A stretch of 64,000 nucleotides of DNA, taken from the NCBI RefSeq assembly GCF_003594885.1, contig NZ_QZEZ01000007.1, positions 1 to 64,000 of the forward strand. Reading direction: 5' to 3'. The notes below the pieces were generated by a model that saw only the letters and a program-made list of their open reading frames with translations, did not search any database and was not told the origin of the DNA. Position 1 is the stretch's first letter. Every line of letters begins with the position of its first letter. The translations under genes were made by a program, and so were the position numbers. This DNA comes from Vallicoccus soli (GTDB lineage Bacteria; Actinomycetota; Actinomycetes; Motilibacterales; Motilibacteraceae). Shown piece after piece: positions 8,238-18,373 of this stretch.

Positions 8238-9308
8238 TCAGCGCGGGGCGCCCACCGCGCCGAGCACGTCGGCGCCGCGCTCGCCGCAGCCCGGCCCCAC
8301 CGCGACCACCACCCAGGCCGTCGGGTCGTCGACCGGCAGGACGAGGACGGCGGCGGGGCGGCCGTCGTACCGCGCGAGGTCGACGCGCACGGGGTCGCCC
8401 GCGAGGGGCCCGGCGGGCAGGTCCTGCGCCCGCAGCGCGGCGACGCAGCGGTCGAGCGCCGCGGGGTCGCGCAGCCGGTCCAGCGCGGAGGCGCCGCCGC
8501 CCGGCGCGCTCAGGGCGCTCGGCCCGGTCCCCTGCGCGGCGGGCCCGGGCGCGGCGCCGGCGGGGGCGTCCTGGCCGTCGAGGGCCTCGGGGTCGCCGTC
8601 CGCGGCCGGCCCGCGGGCCGCCGGCGCCCCGGGGTCCGCCGCAGCGGCTGCCCCCGCCAGGTCGTCCGCGCCCCAGTCGCGCCCGGAGGCCACCACGAGG
8701 GGCCCCGCCGGCGCGGCCTCGACGGCGCCCCCGCCCGCAGCGCTCGAGGCCCCGTCCTCGGCGCCGTGGCCGCCCAGCGAGCCGGCGACCGGGACGGCCA
8801 CGACCGCGGCCGCGGCGACCGCGGCGGCGGCGCCCAGCAGGGTGCGCGCGCGGCGGGGGCGGCGCCGGGCGCGGGCGGCCGCGAGCTCGTCGGCCCCCGT
8901 GCCGGTGCCGGTGCCGGTGGTCCCGGTGCCGGTGGTCCCGGCGCCGGTGGTCCCGGCGCCGGCGGGGCCGGCACCCGGGCGGCCGGGCGCGCCCTCCGCG
9001 GCCAGCGCCGTACGCAGCCGGGCGGCCACGTCGTCCGGGACCGGACCCGGGCCGGGCAGGGCGGCGAGGAGCGCGCGGACGCCGCGCAGGTCGTCCAGGA
9101 GGGCGGCGCACGCGGGGCACCCCGCGACGTGGCGCCGGCCGAGCTCGGCGTGCCGGTCGCCGTCCCCGCCCCCGCCGTCCCCGCCCCCGCCGTCCCCGCC
9201 GGCCCCGTCGGCGGGCCGGTCGTCGAGCGCGTCGAGCGCCGCCGCGTCGAGGTGCCCGGGCCAGGGGACGGGGGAGCCGGCGCCGGGGGTGCCGTACCCG
9301 CCGCTCAC
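8238..9308 (-). CDS. Zinc-finger anti-sigma factor of SigM (RsmA-type)
   Basis: The 356-residue protein has an anti-sigma zinc-binding motif, [12 protein letters not shown] (H-x3-C-x2-C) at about residue 45, preceded by a glycine/aspartate-rich insert. A transmembrane segment follows ([20 protein letters not shown]), then a long Ala/Pro/Gly-rich extracytoplasmic region and a globular C-terminal part. It should hold the sigma factor at the membrane and release it on a signal. Its GTG overlaps the sigM stop codon (GTGA), so the two are translationally coupled. Between the zinc finger and the membrane span lies a repeat of GTTG-type tetrapeptides encoded by 12-bp units. Confidence 0.85.
   Translation of the reverse strand: MSGGYGTPGAGSPVPWPGHLDAAALDALDDRPADGAGGDGGGGDGGGGDGDRHAELGRRHVAGCPACAALLDDLRGVRALLAALPGPGPVPDDVAARLRTALAAEGAPGRPGAGPAGAGTTGAGTTGTGTTGTGTGTGADELAAARARRRPRRARTLLGAAAAVAAAAVVAVPVAGSLGGHGAEDGASSAAGGGAVEAAPAGPLVVASGRDWGADDLAGAAAAADPGAPAARGPAADGDPEALDGQDAPAGAAPGPAAQGTGPSALSAPGGGASALDRLRDPAALDRCVAALRAQDLPAGPLAGDPVRVDLARYDGRPAAVLVLPVDDPTAWVVVAVGPGCGERGADVLGAVGAPR
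8901..8964. repeat. 12-bp tandem repeat inside the anti-sigma gene
   Basis: Units of the type ccggtggtcccg/ggtgccggtgcc are repeated in phase and encode a Gly-Thr/Ala-rich linker between the zinc finger and the membrane span. Because the unit is a multiple of three, copy-number change would alter linker length without a frameshift. Confidence 0.6.
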
Positions 9309-10009
9309 CGCCGCACCTCCTCGCCGCTGCCGTCGCCGGTGCCGCCGGACCGGGCGGCACCCCTCCCTGGGACGCCGCCGCCGGCCGCGCGGTTCCCCCC
9401 CGCGGGCGCGCCCTCGCGCACCCCCGCGAGCAGGGGCACGAGGCGCGCCCGCCCCCGCGCGCACCGGCTCTTCACCGTGCCGGGCGCGACGCCGAGGACC
9501 TCCGCGGCGTCGGCCACCGACCAGCCCTCGAGGTCGACGAGGACGAGGGCGGCGGCCTGCTCGGGCGGCAGCGCCCGCAGCGCGTCGCGCACGACGAGCT
9601 CGGTGGTCCGCGCCTCGGCGGGGTCGGCGACGACCGCCGCCGGAGCCCGCGGCGGCCGGTCCTCGTCGCCCTCGAGGTCCTCGGGCAGCGGCACGGCGGG
9701 GCGGGCCGCCCGCCGGCGGACCCGGTCCAGGCAGGCGTTGACGACGATCCGGTGCAGCCACGTCGTCACCGCGGACTCGCCGCGGAACCCGCCGCGGGCC
9801 GAGGCGCGCAGCGCCGAGACGAGGGCGTCCTGCAGGGCGTCCGCCGCTTCCTCGCGGTCGCCGAGCGTGCGCAGCGCGACCGCCCAGAGCCGGTCCTGGT
9901 GCCGGGCCACCACCGTGCCGAAGGCCTCGACGTCGCCCGCGGCGTGCCGGCGCAGCAGCTCGGCGTCGGCGACCCCGCCGTCGTCGGCGGGCAGGGGGAC
10001 GGGCGGCAC
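9305..10009 (-). CDS. sigM: RNA polymerase ECF sigma factor SigM
   Basis: A 234-residue sigma-70 family ECF factor. Region 2 runs from about 25 to 95 ([38 protein letters not shown]) and region 4 from about 140 to 195 ([40 protein letters not shown]). The C-terminal 35 residues are a Gly/Arg-rich tail. The order thioredoxin pair, anti-sigma, sigM, murJ matches mycobacterial sigM. It directs core RNA polymerase to stress promoters under control of the coupled anti-sigma factor. Confidence 0.92.
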   Translation of the reverse strand: MPPVPLPADDGGVADAELLRRHAAGDVEAFGTVVARHQDRLWAVALRTLGDREEAADALQDALVSALRASARGGFRGESAVTTWLHRIVVNACLDRVRRRAARPAVPLPEDLEGDEDRPPRAPAAVVADPAEARTTELVVRDALRALPPEQAAALVLVDLEGWSVADAAEVLGVAPGTVKSRCARGRARLVPLLAGVREGAPAGGNRAAGGGVPGRGAARSGGTGDGSGEEVRR

Positions 10010-10022
10010 GCGGGCCGGCGCC

Positions 10023-11594
10023 TCAGCTGCGCACGGCGAGCTCGGCGACGCCGCCGCGGAACTCGCCGTCGCCGACCTCGGGCAGCTCGGTCAGCCAGAG
10101 CAGCAGCCAGCGCGCGTCGACCGGGCGCTCCGGCGCCAGCGTGGTGGTGCCGGCGACGTCGCGCTGCGCCGCCACCTCCACCCAGTCCTCCGGGTCCTCG
10201 GGGGCCTCGCCGGCGATCGCCGGCGCGGCGCGCAGCGCCACCGCGCTGCCCTCGCCGTCGAGCTCGACGGTCACGGCGCCCACGCTGCGCACCGCGCCGA
10301 GGTCGACGACGAGCCCCACGCCCTCCTTGAGCCCGCCCAGCGGCTCCCCGAAGTACGTCTGGGTCGTCCAGGACGTGCCGCGGTCGCCGTCGACGGCGAG
10401 GTCGGCGCGCTCGTCGTGCTCGCTGCCGTCGCCCTGCGGGTCGTACGCCGCGACGCCCTCGACGGGCAGCGCGAGCCCGGCGGGCAGCGTGCCCGGGGGC
10501 AGCGGGGCGGCGGCGCTCGGCGGCGGCGACGGGGCGGGCGCGGGCTCGTCCGCGTCCTGCAGGCCGGCGACCACCTGGTAGCCGAGGAGGCTGCTCGCGG
10601 CCACGAGCACGCAGCCCACGAGCAGCGACAGCGCGCGCCGCGCGCCGCCGGGCCGCGCGGGCGCGGCGAGCAGGGGCACCGGGGCGTCCGCCGGCACCAC
10701 GGGCAGGGGCCCGGTGGACGACTCCCCGCCGCTGCCGCCGGTGCGGGGCAGCAGCGCGACGAGCTCCTCGACCCCGCCCAGCGGGGCCCGGTGACGGCGC
10801 CGGTGCACCCCGAGCGCGCGGCAGGCGAGGTCGTCCAGGTCGGCCGGGACGGCGGCGCGCACCTGCCCGGGGGCGCACGGCTCGCCGTCGACGACCGGCG
10901 CCGGGGGCAGGTCGGTGCGCCCGTGCTCCGCCTCCAGCGGCCAGCGCCCCGTCAGCGCGGCGTAGAGGACGGCGCCGGCGGCGCGCAGGTCCTCGCGCCG
11001 GGGGTCCGGCGCGGGCGTCGCGTGCGGGTGGGCCGCGGCCGAGACGCCGAGGCCCGCCACCTTGAGCCGGCCCGCCTCGGTGAGCAGCACGTGCTCGGGC
11101 AGGAGCCGCCCGTGCGCGAGGCCGGCGCGGTGGGCGACGGACAGGGCGCGTGCGAGCTCGGCGACGAGCGCCTGCGCCTCGACGTCGGCCAGGGGCCCGG
11201 CGGCCAGCAGCGCGGTGAGGTCGCGCGCCTCGACCCACTCCGTGACGACGTACGCGAGGCCGCCCGCCTCGTCGGCGTCGAGGACGGCGACGAAGCGGGG
11301 GTCGTCGACGGCGGCGGCCCGTCGGGCGGCCGCGAGCACCGGCCCGGCCAGCGGGTCGCCGGCGGGCAGGACGCGCACCCCGACGGGCCGGTCGAGGACC
11401 TCGTCGTGCCCCTGCCAGAGCAGCGCGGGGAGCGCCGGGGCGAGCACGGGCCGGGCGGTGCTGCCCGGCGTGCTGCCCGGCGTGCTGCCCGCGGAGCCGG
11501 TCGAGGTGCCGTGCGGCGACGCCGAGCCGGCCGCGGGCCGGCTCAGCCGGTAGCGGCCGGCGAGCCGCTGACCGGGCTCCACGGCGAAGGCCAC
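10023..11594 (-). CDS. Membrane pseudokinase (MviN-associated)
   Basis: The 523-residue product has a Ser/Thr-kinase fold at about 10-290 that looks inactive: the catalytic loop reads HGRLLPEHVLL where active kinases have HRDLKPxN, and the DFG metal motif is replaced by GLGVS. A transmembrane helix follows at about 335 (LLVGCVLVAASSLLGYQV), then a Pro-rich linker and a C-terminal discoidin/F5-8-like domain that should lie outside the cell. In M. tuberculosis the equivalent pseudokinase is fused to MurJ (Rv3910) and binds FhaA. Here it is a separate gene just downstream of murJ and upstream of sigM. Confidence 0.8.
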   Translation of the reverse strand: MAFAVEPGQRLAGRYRLSRPAAGSASPHGTSTGSAGSTPGSTPGSTARPVLAPALPALLWQGHDEVLDRPVGVRVLPAGDPLAGPVLAAARRAAAVDDPRFVAVLDADEAGGLAYVVTEWVEARDLTALLAAGPLADVEAQALVAELARALSVAHRAGLAHGRLLPEHVLLTEAGRLKVAGLGVSAAAHPHATPAPDPRREDLRAAGAVLYAALTGRWPLEAEHGRTDLPPAPVVDGEPCAPGQVRAAVPADLDDLACRALGVHRRRHRAPLGGVEELVALLPRTGGSGGESSTGPLPVVPADAPVPLLAAPARPGGARRALSLLVGCVLVAASSLLGYQVVAGLQDADEPAPAPSPPPSAAAPLPPGTLPAGLALPVEGVAAYDPQGDGSEHDERADLAVDGDRGTSWTTQTYFGEPLGGLKEGVGLVVDLGAVRSVGAVTVELDGEGSAVALRAAPAIAGEAPEDPEDWVEVAAQRDVAGTTTLAPERPVDARWLLLWLTELPEVGDGEFRGGVAELAVRS

Positions 11595-11741
11595 CTCGTC
11601 ATGCTAGGGGGACCAGGGGTCCCTGCGGGCGGTCGCGGTGGGGTCCGCCGACCGGGGGTCCGTCAGCCCCTACCCACATCGGCCCCGGCCCCTCCCGCGT
11701 TGCATCGGGCGCCACCGGACCCGGCTTGAGCGGGGAGCGGC

Positions 11742-13535
11742 TCAGCGCCCGAGCCGCGCCCGCAGCTGCCCGGTGAGCCGGGTCACCTCCCGCACCCGCA
11801 TCCGCCGCGCCGCGAGGACGTACGTGACCGCCGCGAGCGGGAGCGACAGGGCGAGGCCCAGGACGACGCCGGCGTACGAGCCCTCGGGCATGAGGGCCCG
11901 CACGGCCTCGAGGACCGCCCAGGCCAGGAGGCCGGCCACGAGCGCGGCGACCGCCAGGCGGACGTACGTGCGCAGCACCCGGTGCCCGTCGAGGCCGCCG
12001 ACCCGGCGGCGCAGGGTGAGCGCGGAGACGACGAAGCCGACGACGTACGCGAGGGCGTAGGCGGCGGCCACGCCGACCGTCTTGTGCTCGGCGGGCAGGA
12101 CGCTGTACGCGACGAGGGCAGCGCCGACGTCCAGCGCCGCGATGAGGGCGGCGAGCAGGAACGGGGTGCGGGTGTCCTCCAGCGCGTAGAAGCCGCGCAG
12201 CACCAGGTAGTGGGCGCTGAACGGCACGAGCCCCAGCGCGAAGGCGGACAGCACCCGGCCGATCGCCAGGCCGTCCTCCACGCTCGCCTCGCCGAAGCTG
12301 AACAGGGCGGCGCCGAGCTCCGGGCCGAGCAGCAGGAACAGCACGCTCGCGGGCACGAGCACCACGCCGACGAGGCGCAGCCCATGGCTCAGGTCGTCGC
12401 GGACCGAGCGCAGGTCGCCCTGGACGGCCTGCCGGCTCATCCGCGGCAGCAGCGCCGTCACCACCGAGACGGTGATGATCGAGTGCGGCAGGAGCAGCAT
12501 GAGGTACGCGTTCTGGTAGGCCAGGTAGCCGCTGCCCGGTCCCCCCTGCTCCGCGACGAGCTTGCCGGCGTCGGTCGTCAGGCGGACCACGACGAGGTAC
12601 GCCAGCTGGGTCACGCCGACGTACGCCAGGGTCCACTTGGCCAGCGAGCCGGCCCGGCCCAGGCCCGAGCCGCGCAGGTCCAGCCGCGGCCGGTAGCGGT
12701 AGCCGACCCGGCGCAGCACCGGCACGAGCGCGAGCGCCTGCACGACGATGCCGAGCGTGGTGCCGGCGCCCAGCAGGGCGATCTCGCCGCCGTCCAGCGA
12801 CCCGGAGTCGCGCGGGCCGACGGTGGCGACCGCGATGAAGAGCAGCCCGGTCGCGATCGCGACGAGGTTGTTGAGGATGGGCGTCCACATCATGGGCCCG
12901 AAGGAGCCGCGCGCGTTGAGCACCTGGCCCAGCAGCGTGTAGAGGCCGTAGAAGAAGATCTGCGGCAGGCACCAGTAGGCGAACGCCGTGGACAGGCGCA
13001 GGTCGGCCGGGGACAGCTCGCCGCCGGCGTACAGGCGCACGACGAGCGGCGCGGCGAGCGTCGCGACGAGCGTGACGCCGGCGAGGACGAGCACGGCGAG
13101 GGTGAGCAGACGGTCCGCGTACGCCCGCCCCTCCTCCTCCCCCGCGGTCATCGCCCGCACGAGCTGCGGCACGAAGACCGCGTTGAGCAACCCGCCCGCG
13201 ATGAGCGTGAACAGGACGTTGGGCACGGCGTTGGCCAGCGCGAAGGCGTCGCCGACGGTCGCCGAGCCGAGCGCGGCCACGATGACCACGTTGCGCAGGA
13301 AGCCCAGGGCGCGGCTGACCACCGTGCCGGCGGCCATCGCCCCGCTGGAGCGCACCAGGCCCGCGGGCCCGCCCGGCCCGGGCCCCGGCTCCGGGGCGGA
13401 CGCCGCGGCCGGGTCGGGTCCCGTCACCGGGCCCGGGACCGGGCCGGCACCGGGCTCCGTCGCCGTCGCCCGCCCCGCCGGGGCTCCCGCCCGCTGCTGC
13501 GCGTCCTGCTGGTGCACCTCGTCCACGGGGGCCAT
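11742..13535 (-). CDS. murJ: Lipid II flippase MurJ (MviN)
   Basis: MurJ moves lipid II across the membrane for peptidoglycan synthesis. The protein is about 597 residues with some 14 membrane segments. The family N-terminus is clear (SGAMAAGTVVSRALGFLRNVVIVAALGS), as are PNVLFTLIAGGLLNAVFVPQLVRAM and RGFYALEDTRTPFLLAAL. I chose the ATG at 13535, which leaves an unusual Pro/Ala-rich cytoplasmic tail of about 60 residues before the first helix. Its start lies 11 bp after the stop of the DUF6049 gene. Confidence 0.93.
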   Translation of the reverse strand: MAPVDEVHQQDAQQRAGAPAGRATATEPGAGPVPGPVTGPDPAAASAPEPGPGPGGPAGLVRSSGAMAAGTVVSRALGFLRNVVIVAALGSATVGDAFALANAVPNVLFTLIAGGLLNAVFVPQLVRAMTAGEEEGRAYADRLLTLAVLVLAGVTLVATLAAPLVVRLYAGGELSPADLRLSTAFAYWCLPQIFFYGLYTLLGQVLNARGSFGPMMWTPILNNLVAIATGLLFIAVATVGPRDSGSLDGGEIALLGAGTTLGIVVQALALVPVLRRVGYRYRPRLDLRGSGLGRAGSLAKWTLAYVGVTQLAYLVVVRLTTDAGKLVAEQGGPGSGYLAYQNAYLMLLLPHSIITVSVVTALLPRMSRQAVQGDLRSVRDDLSHGLRLVGVVLVPASVLFLLLGPELGAALFSFGEASVEDGLAIGRVLSAFALGLVPFSAHYLVLRGFYALEDTRTPFLLAALIAALDVGAALVAYSVLPAEHKTVGVAAAYALAYVVGFVVSALTLRRRVGGLDGHRVLRTYVRLAVAALVAGLLAWAVLEAVRALMPEGSYAGVVLGLALSLPLAAVTYVLAARRMRVREVTRLTGQLRARLGR

Positions 13536-13545
13536 GCTCGCACCG

Positions 13546-16041
13546 TCAGCCCGCGTGCCGGCCCCGCGCGCCGTGCCGGTCGCCCCCGCCGGCACCCGCG
13601 GTCGCGTCGTCGAGCGCCGCGGGGTCGGGCGAGGTGACCGGCCCGTCGGCGGCGTCGCCCGGCCGGCGCCCGCCCCGGGCACCCCGCACGCGCCGCACCA
13701 CGTTGCGCGTCGCCGCGAGCAGCAGCAGGGCCAGCGCCGCGAGGGTCACCGCGAGCGCGGCACCGCCGAAGTCGGTCGCCCGCACGCGCACGGCGACCGG
13801 GTCGCCGACCGGGTCGCCCTCGACGCTCGTCAGCTGCGCCCGCAGCGTGGCCGCCCCCGGGGCCAGCGCCTCGGCGCTCACCACCACGGCGTCCTTGCTG
13901 CCGGCCGCGACGGTCACCGGGTCGCTGGGGGCCACGGTGATCCGGGGCTGGTCGGTGCTGAATGCCACACGCACCGTCACGGCGTACGGCGTGTCGTTGG
14001 CGACGGTGACCCGGAAGTCGCCCTCGAGGGAGGGCAGCTGCACGTCGGCCGGGACGACCCGGACCCCCTCGAGGACCTCGTCGAGCGCGCCGAGCGCCTG
14101 CTCGCGCAGGGCGGTGCGCAGCTCGGGGCGCGGGCGCAGCGAGGCCGAGACGAGGCGGAGCCGCTGCACGTCGTAGGCCGCGCGCAGCGCCGCCACCGGG
14201 TCCTGCGGGGCCCCCTGCTGCGCGGCCCCGTCCTGCGCGGCCCCGTCCTGCGCGGCCCCGTCCTGCGCGGCCCCGTCCTGCCCGGCCCCGTCCTGCGCGG
14301 CCCCGTCCTGCCCGGCCCCGGCGGCGGGCCCGGCACCGGCGCGGCGCCGCGGTGCCTGCGCGGGGGCGAGGACCTCGGCGAGCGCGTCCACCCGGGTGCG
14401 CACCCGCTCGACGGCGGCGAGGTGCTCGGGCGGCAGCGGTGCCGGCCCGCCCGGCGGGTCCTGCGGGCCGGTCCGCTGCACGTCCTCGGGCACCGGGACG
14501 GCGAGCAGGCCGGGCAGCGTCCCCGGTGCGAGCCAGGGGGCGGCTGCGGTCGCCGCGAGGACGGCGCCGGCGGTCCCCGGGGCCGGCCGCCACAGGCGGG
14601 GCGGCGCGACGGCCACCGCCCGGGGGATGCCGGGGCGCTCGAGGACGAGCATCTCGGTCTCGGCGACGAAGCGCGCCAGCTGCTCGCCCGCGGTCGGCAC
14701 GGTCCCCCCCGGCCCGGGTGGCGCGTCGGCGCGGGGCACTAGGGCGCTGAGCGCCGCGTCGGCCAGCGCCACCGGGTGGGCGCCGCCGGCCAGCCGGAGC
14801 GAGGCGCGCCCGGTCGGCGTGTACGGCACCTCCGGCGCGGGCAGCGCGGTGTCCTCGAGCACGAGGGCGCGCTCGGGGGCGCCGCGCAGCAGGGTGGTGA
14901 GGGTGCCCTCGTCGCCGGTACCGGCAGGGGGCAGCGCCGCGTCGAGCGGGCGGGGGGCGCCCGGCAGGACCGTGCGCAGCACCTGCCCCCCGCGGGCGCG
15001 GGCCGCGTCGAGCAGCCCCTCCTGGCCCTCGGCGCGCAGCGCCTCGACGTCGGGGTCGCCGTAGGGCAGGGCCACCCACGAGGTGCGCTGCAGCAGCGCC
15101 CGCAGCCGGTCGAGGAAGGCCGCGGCGCGCGCGCCCCCGGTCCCCTCGACGAGCCCGCCGTCCCCGTCGTCCCCGCTGACGACCTGGTAGCCGCGGCGCA
15201 TGGCGTCGAGGTCGTCGAGGAGCATGGGGTCGACGACGAGGGTGAGGTCCGCTGCCGGGGGTCGGCGCTCGGCCGCGCGCAGCAGCGCGTCGAGCCGGCC
15301 GCCGCGGACGACGGAGGCGGCCAGGTCGTCGTCGAGGAACGCGCCGTCGGCGCGGCGGTGCGGCACATCGGCCAGCGGCCAGAGCCAGGCCAGCGACGTC
15401 GGCTCCACCTGCGCCGGGTCGGCCGCCCAGGACAGCTGCGTGCGGGCCGTGCCCAGCCGCTGCTCGGCCCGCTCGGCGCCGCCCGCGTCGACCGGTTCGC
15501 CGCGCAGCTCGACGGCCAGCGGGTGCACCGCGGTGGCGCCGAGCCCGAGCTGGTCCGCGGGCACGCGCAGCACGAAGGGGGCCGAGGCTCCGGGGGCCAG
15601 GTCGCCGACAGCGGTGCGGACGCCCTCGACGGCGGAGCCGTCGCGCACCACCTCGCCCGCGGCGAGCCGCGCGAGGTCGGCCCGGCTGAGCGTGGTGCTG
15701 CGCGACAGGCGCAGGCGCGCGTGCGCGTCGACGACCGGCTCGTCGCCGTCGTTGACGACCCGCCCGCGGACCTCGAGGACCTGCCCCGGGCGCAGCACGG
15801 ACGGCGAGAGCCCGGCCAGCACCACGCGGACCGGGTCGGCGGTCCCGTCGGCCCCCCGGCCGCTGCCCGCGGCGGCGACGGGCGCGGGAGCCAGGAGCAC
15901 GCCGACGAGCGCGAGGACGGCGACGAGGCAGGCGGCGGAGCGGGCGCCGGCCCGGGCCGGGCGGGCGCGGGTGCCGCAGCGCGCCGCCCCCGGGTCCCCC
16001 CGACCGTCCGGCTCCCCGCCCACCCGGTCCGGGGCCGTCAC
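13546..16041 (-). CDS. DUF6049 secreted/membrane protein
   Basis: An 831-residue protein corresponding to Rv3909. It has a signal sequence ([22 protein letters not shown] at about 37-58), a large extracytoplasmic body and a C-terminal membrane helix ([21 protein letters not shown]). The basic tail after the helix should face the cytoplasm. The body contains a Gln/Asp/Gly/Ala linker made by a 15-bp tandem repeat. Its GTG overlaps the NUDIX stop (GTGA), and it is followed 11 bp later by murJ. The role is unknown; the constant link to murJ suggests envelope assembly. Confidence 0.85.
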   Translation of the reverse strand: MTAPDRVGGEPDGRGDPGAARCGTRARPARAGARSAACLVAVLALVGVLLAPAPVAAAGSGRGADGTADPVRVVLAGLSPSVLRPGQVLEVRGRVVNDGDEPVVDAHARLRLSRSTTLSRADLARLAAGEVVRDGSAVEGVRTAVGDLAPGASAPFVLRVPADQLGLGATAVHPLAVELRGEPVDAGGAERAEQRLGTARTQLSWAADPAQVEPTSLAWLWPLADVPHRRADGAFLDDDLAASVVRGGRLDALLRAAERRPPAADLTLVVDPMLLDDLDAMRRGYQVVSGDDGDGGLVEGTGGARAAAFLDRLRALLQRTSWVALPYGDPDVEALRAEGQEGLLDAARARGGQVLRTVLPGAPRPLDAALPPAGTGDEGTLTTLLRGAPERALVLEDTALPAPEVPYTPTGRASLRLAGGAHPVALADAALSALVPRADAPPGPGGTVPTAGEQLARFVAETEMLVLERPGIPRAVAVAPPRLWRPAPGTAGAVLAATAAAPWLAPGTLPGLLAVPVPEDVQRTGPQDPPGGPAPLPPEHLAAVERVRTRVDALAEVLAPAQAPRRRAGAGPAAGAGQDGAAQDGAGQDGAAQDGAAQDGAAQDGAAQQGAPQDPVAALRAAYDVQRLRLVSASLRPRPELRTALREQALGALDEVLEGVRVVPADVQLPSLEGDFRVTVANDTPYAVTVRVAFSTDQPRITVAPSDPVTVAAGSKDAVVVSAEALAPGAATLRAQLTSVEGDPVGDPVAVRVRATDFGGAALAVTLAALALLLLAATRNVVRRVRGARGGRRPGDAADGPVTSPDPAALDDATAGAGGGDRHGARGRHAG
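14221..14325. repeat. 15-bp tandem repeat in the DUF6049 gene
   Basis: Six near-identical copies of cgcggccccgtcctg run from 14221 to 14310 and a degenerate seventh follows. Two copies begin ccc in place of cgc. On the minus strand they encode repeats of the type QDGAA. The unit keeps the frame, so copy number may vary between strains. Confidence 0.85.
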
Positions 16042-16508
16042 GCCGGGTCCGCGAGCAGCTCCGCCGCGGTGCGGGCGAGCCGGCGCTCCCCGGCGTAGGC
16101 GAGGCGGGAGGGCAGGTCGGCCACGGCGACCCAGGCGACCTCCGTCACCTCCACGTCGGCGTCGGAGAGCTCGCCGCCGGTGGCGCGCAGCAGGTAGTGG
16201 TGCACGGTTTTGTGGACGCGCCGGTCCGGCGTGACGAACCAGTAGTCGATGCTGCCGAGCGGGGCGAGGACGGTCCCGCGGATGCCCGTCTCCTCCTCCA
16301 CCTCGCGCACGGCCGTGTCCTCGACGCTCTCACCGGGCTCGATGTGCCCCTTGGGCAGCGACCACAGCAGGCGCCCGCGGCGGTCGAGGCGCCCGATGAG
16401 CGCGGCGCGGGGCACGGGGGCGTCGAGGTCCACGACGAGCCCGCCCGCCGACGTCTCCTCCACCTTCCGCAGCCAGCGGCGCGGGGCCGGCTGCGGAGGG
16501 GTGCGCAT
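16038..16508 (-). CDS. NUDIX hydrolase (MutT4-like)
   Basis: A 156-residue NUDIX hydrolase with the box [23 protein letters not shown] at about 58-80, matching the GX5EX7REUXEEXGU consensus. Such enzymes cleave nucleoside diphosphates linked to another group. It is first in the minus-strand run NUDIX, DUF6049, murJ, pseudokinase, sigM, and divergent from the CCA-adding gene, as Rv3908 is. The ATG at 16508 gives the usual N-terminus; longer open frame upstream overlaps the divergent gene. Confidence 0.9.
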   Translation of the reverse strand: MRTPPQPAPRRWLRKVEETSAGGLVVDLDAPVPRAALIGRLDRRGRLLWSLPKGHIEPGESVEDTAVREVEEETGIRGTVLAPLGSIDYWFVTPDRRVHKTVHHYLLRATGGELSDADVEVTEVAWVAVADLPSRLAYAGERRLARTAAELLADPA

Positions 16509-16566
16509 CCGCCGATGGTAGCCAGCGGGACGAGGCGCGGACGGGCCGCGCTTACCCTTGGGCCCC

Positions 16567-18099
16567 GTGCCCGAGCCCCTCGACGTCCCCACCCCGGCCA
16601 GCGCTCCGGCCGGAGGCCCGGCGGACCGCCCCGTCACCGGGCCGGCCGTCGACCCGGCCGCCGTCGCGCTGAGCACGGCGCTCGCCGCGGCCCGGCGCCG
16701 GGCGGTCGAGGGACTGCTGCAGGCGACGCCGGTGGCCGTCGAGCTGGGGGAGCGCTTCCGGGCCGCGGGCCACGAGCTGGCGGTCGTCGGCGGGCCGGTG
16801 CGCGACGCGGTGCTCGGCCGGGTGAGCGCCGACCTCGACTTCACCACCGACGCCCGTCCCGAGCAGGTGCGTCCCCTGCTGCGCGGATGGGCCGATGCGG
16901 TGTGGGACGTGGGCGTCGCCTTCGGCACGCTGGGCGCCCGCAAGGGCGAGGTGCACGTCGAGATCACGACCTACCGGGCGGAGGCCTACGACCGCACGTC
17001 GCGCAAGCCGACGGTGACGTACGGCGCCTCGCTGGAGGACGACCTCGCCCGGCGCGACTTCACCGTCAACGCGATGGCCGTGACGCTGCCCGACCTGCGC
17101 TTCGTCGACCCGTACGGAGGGCTGCGCGACCTCGCCGCCGGGCTGCTGCGGACCCCGGGGACGCCGGAGGAGTCTTTCTCGGACGACCCGCTGCGCATGC
17201 TGCGGGCCGCCCGCTTCGCCGCGCAGCTGATGTTCCACGTGGAACCGGCCGTGGTGGCCGCCATGACGGCGATGGCCGAGCGGCTCGACATCGTCTCCGC
17301 CGAGCGGGTGCGCGACGAGCTGTCCAAGCTGCTGCTGGCGACCGCGCCCCGCCGGGGCCTGGCCCTGCTCGTCGACACCGGGCTGGCCGCCCGCTTCCTG
17401 CCCGAGCTGCCCAAGCTGCGGCTCGAGGTCGACGAGCACCACCGGCACAAGGACGTCTACGAGCACAGCCTCACCGTGCTGGACCAGGCGATCGCCCTGG
17501 AGGACGAGGACGGCCCCGACCTCGTGCTGCGCCTGGCCGCCCTGCTGCACGACATCGGCAAGCCCAAGACCCGCCGGTTCGAGCCGCGCGGCGGGGTGTC
17601 CTTCCACCACCACGAAGTGGTCGGCGCGGACATGGCCCGGCACCGGCTCAAGGCGCTGAAGTACCCGAAGGACGTCGTCGACGACGTCGCCCGGCTCGTG
17701 GAGCTGCACCTGCGGTTCCACGGCTACGGCACGGGGGTCTGGACCGACGCCGCGGTCCGCCGCTACGTCCGCGACGCGGGCCACCTGCTGCCGCGGCTGC
17801 ACCGGCTGACCCGCTCGGACTGCACCACCCGCAACCGCCGCAAGGCCGAGGCGCTGCGCCGGGCGTACGACTCGCTCGAGGTGCGCATCGCCGAGCTCGC
17901 CGAGCAGGAGGAGCTGGGCAAGGTCCGTCCGGACCTCGACGGCAACGCGATCATGGCGCTGCTCGGCGTCCCGCCGGGCCCGGTGGTGGGGCGGGCGTAC
18001 CAGCACCTGCTGGAGCTGCGGCTCGACCGCGGTCCGCTGGGGCCCGAGTCCGCCGAGGAGGAGCTGCGCCGCTGGTGGGCGGAGCAGCAGCAGGGCTGA
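16567..18099 (+). CDS. pcnA: CCA tRNA nucleotidyltransferase (HD-domain)
   Basis: This enzyme adds or repairs the CCA end of tRNAs. The 510-residue product has the nucleotidyltransferase motif [13 protein letters not shown] at about 75, the metal pair in ADLDF near 89, the [10 protein letters not shown] motif, and a C-terminal HD phosphohydrolase domain (LLHDIGKPK with HD at 328-329). I used GTG 16567: TACCCT at 16553-16558 lies 8 bp before it, the spacing of a leaderless mRNA, and the alternative TTG at 16558 overlaps that -10 element. A parS site lies inside the gene at codons 222-227 (MFHVEP). Confidence 0.92.
   Translation: MPEPLDVPTPASAPAGGPADRPVTGPAVDPAAVALSTALAAARRRAVEGLLQATPVAVELGERFRAAGHELAVVGGPVRDAVLGRVSADLDFTTDARPEQVRPLLRGWADAVWDVGVAFGTLGARKGEVHVEITTYRAEAYDRTSRKPTVTYGASLEDDLARRDFTVNAMAVTLPDLRFVDPYGGLRDLAAGLLRTPGTPEESFSDDPLRMLRAARFAAQLMFHVEPAVVAAMTAMAERLDIVSAERVRDELSKLLLATAPRRGLALLVDTGLAARFLPELPKLRLEVDEHHRHKDVYEHSLTVLDQAIALEDEDGPDLVLRLAALLHDIGKPKTRRFEPRGGVSFHHHEVVGADMARHRLKALKYPKDVVDDVARLVELHLRFHGYGTGVWTDAAVRRYVRDAGHLLPRLHRLTRSDCTTRNRRKAEALRRAYDSLEVRIAELAEQEELGKVRPDLDGNAIMALLGVPPGPVVGRAYQHLLELRLDRGPLGPESAEEELRRWWAEQQQG
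17231..17246. promoter_or_regulatory. parS site 2 (inside the CCA-adding gene)
   Basis: TGTTCCACGTGGAACC keeps the full 14-bp palindrome GTTCCACGTGGAAC within the coding sequence, about 16.8 kb from parS site 1. It encodes Phe-His-Val-Glu. Confidence 0.8.
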
Positions 18100-18105
18100 G
18101 CAGCC

Positions 18106-18130
18106 GGGGCCCCTGAGCCGCCGGGGCCCC
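18106..18130. terminator. Possible terminator after the CCA-adding gene
   Basis: Two copies of the self-complementary GGGGCCCC at 18106-18113 and 18123-18130 can pair with each other. They sit between convergent stops at 18099 and 18158. Confidence 0.45.
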
Positions 18131-18157
18131 CGCGGGTCGGGCCGCCGCCGCCTCAGG

Positions 18158-18334
18158 TCAGAGGTAGACCGGCGGGCGGGTCGAGCCCGGCGGAAGCGGC
18201 AGGTCGGCGACCGGGGTCACCGGCGGCAGCACGGCGAGCAGCCCGGCGGCCTGCTCCTTGGCGCCGTCGATGACCTTGCGGGCGAGCAGCAGCTGCGCCG
18301 CGCCGGGGGCGCCGTCGATCGAGGAGGTCTCCAT
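18158..18334 (-). CDS. Small YjfB-like putative motility protein
   Basis: A 58-residue protein: acidic start, an amphipathic helix with glutamines and leucines (AQLLLARKVIDGAKEQAAGL), then a Pro-rich end with TRPPVYL. The layout resembles the YjfB family of short putative motility proteins, in which a Q-rich helix precedes a short tail. The ATG at 18334 has GGAGGGG directly upstream. It starts 39 bp after the stop of the MFS gene and is probably co-transcribed with it. The family match is tentative. No flagellar gene lies in the window. Confidence 0.6.
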   Translation of the reverse strand: METSSIDGAPGAAQLLLARKVIDGAKEQAAGLLAVLPPVTPVADLPLPPGSTRPPVYL

Positions 18335-18373
18335 GCCCCTCCATCGGCCCGTCCGCGGCTCGGCGCGAGGGGT

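Noticed and set aside
8066-11729. Very long plus-strand open frames opposite the sigM and pseudokinase genes
   Set aside because: They are composed of Arg, Gly and Ala repeats caused by GC-rich codons. The minus-strand genes have clear family motifs.
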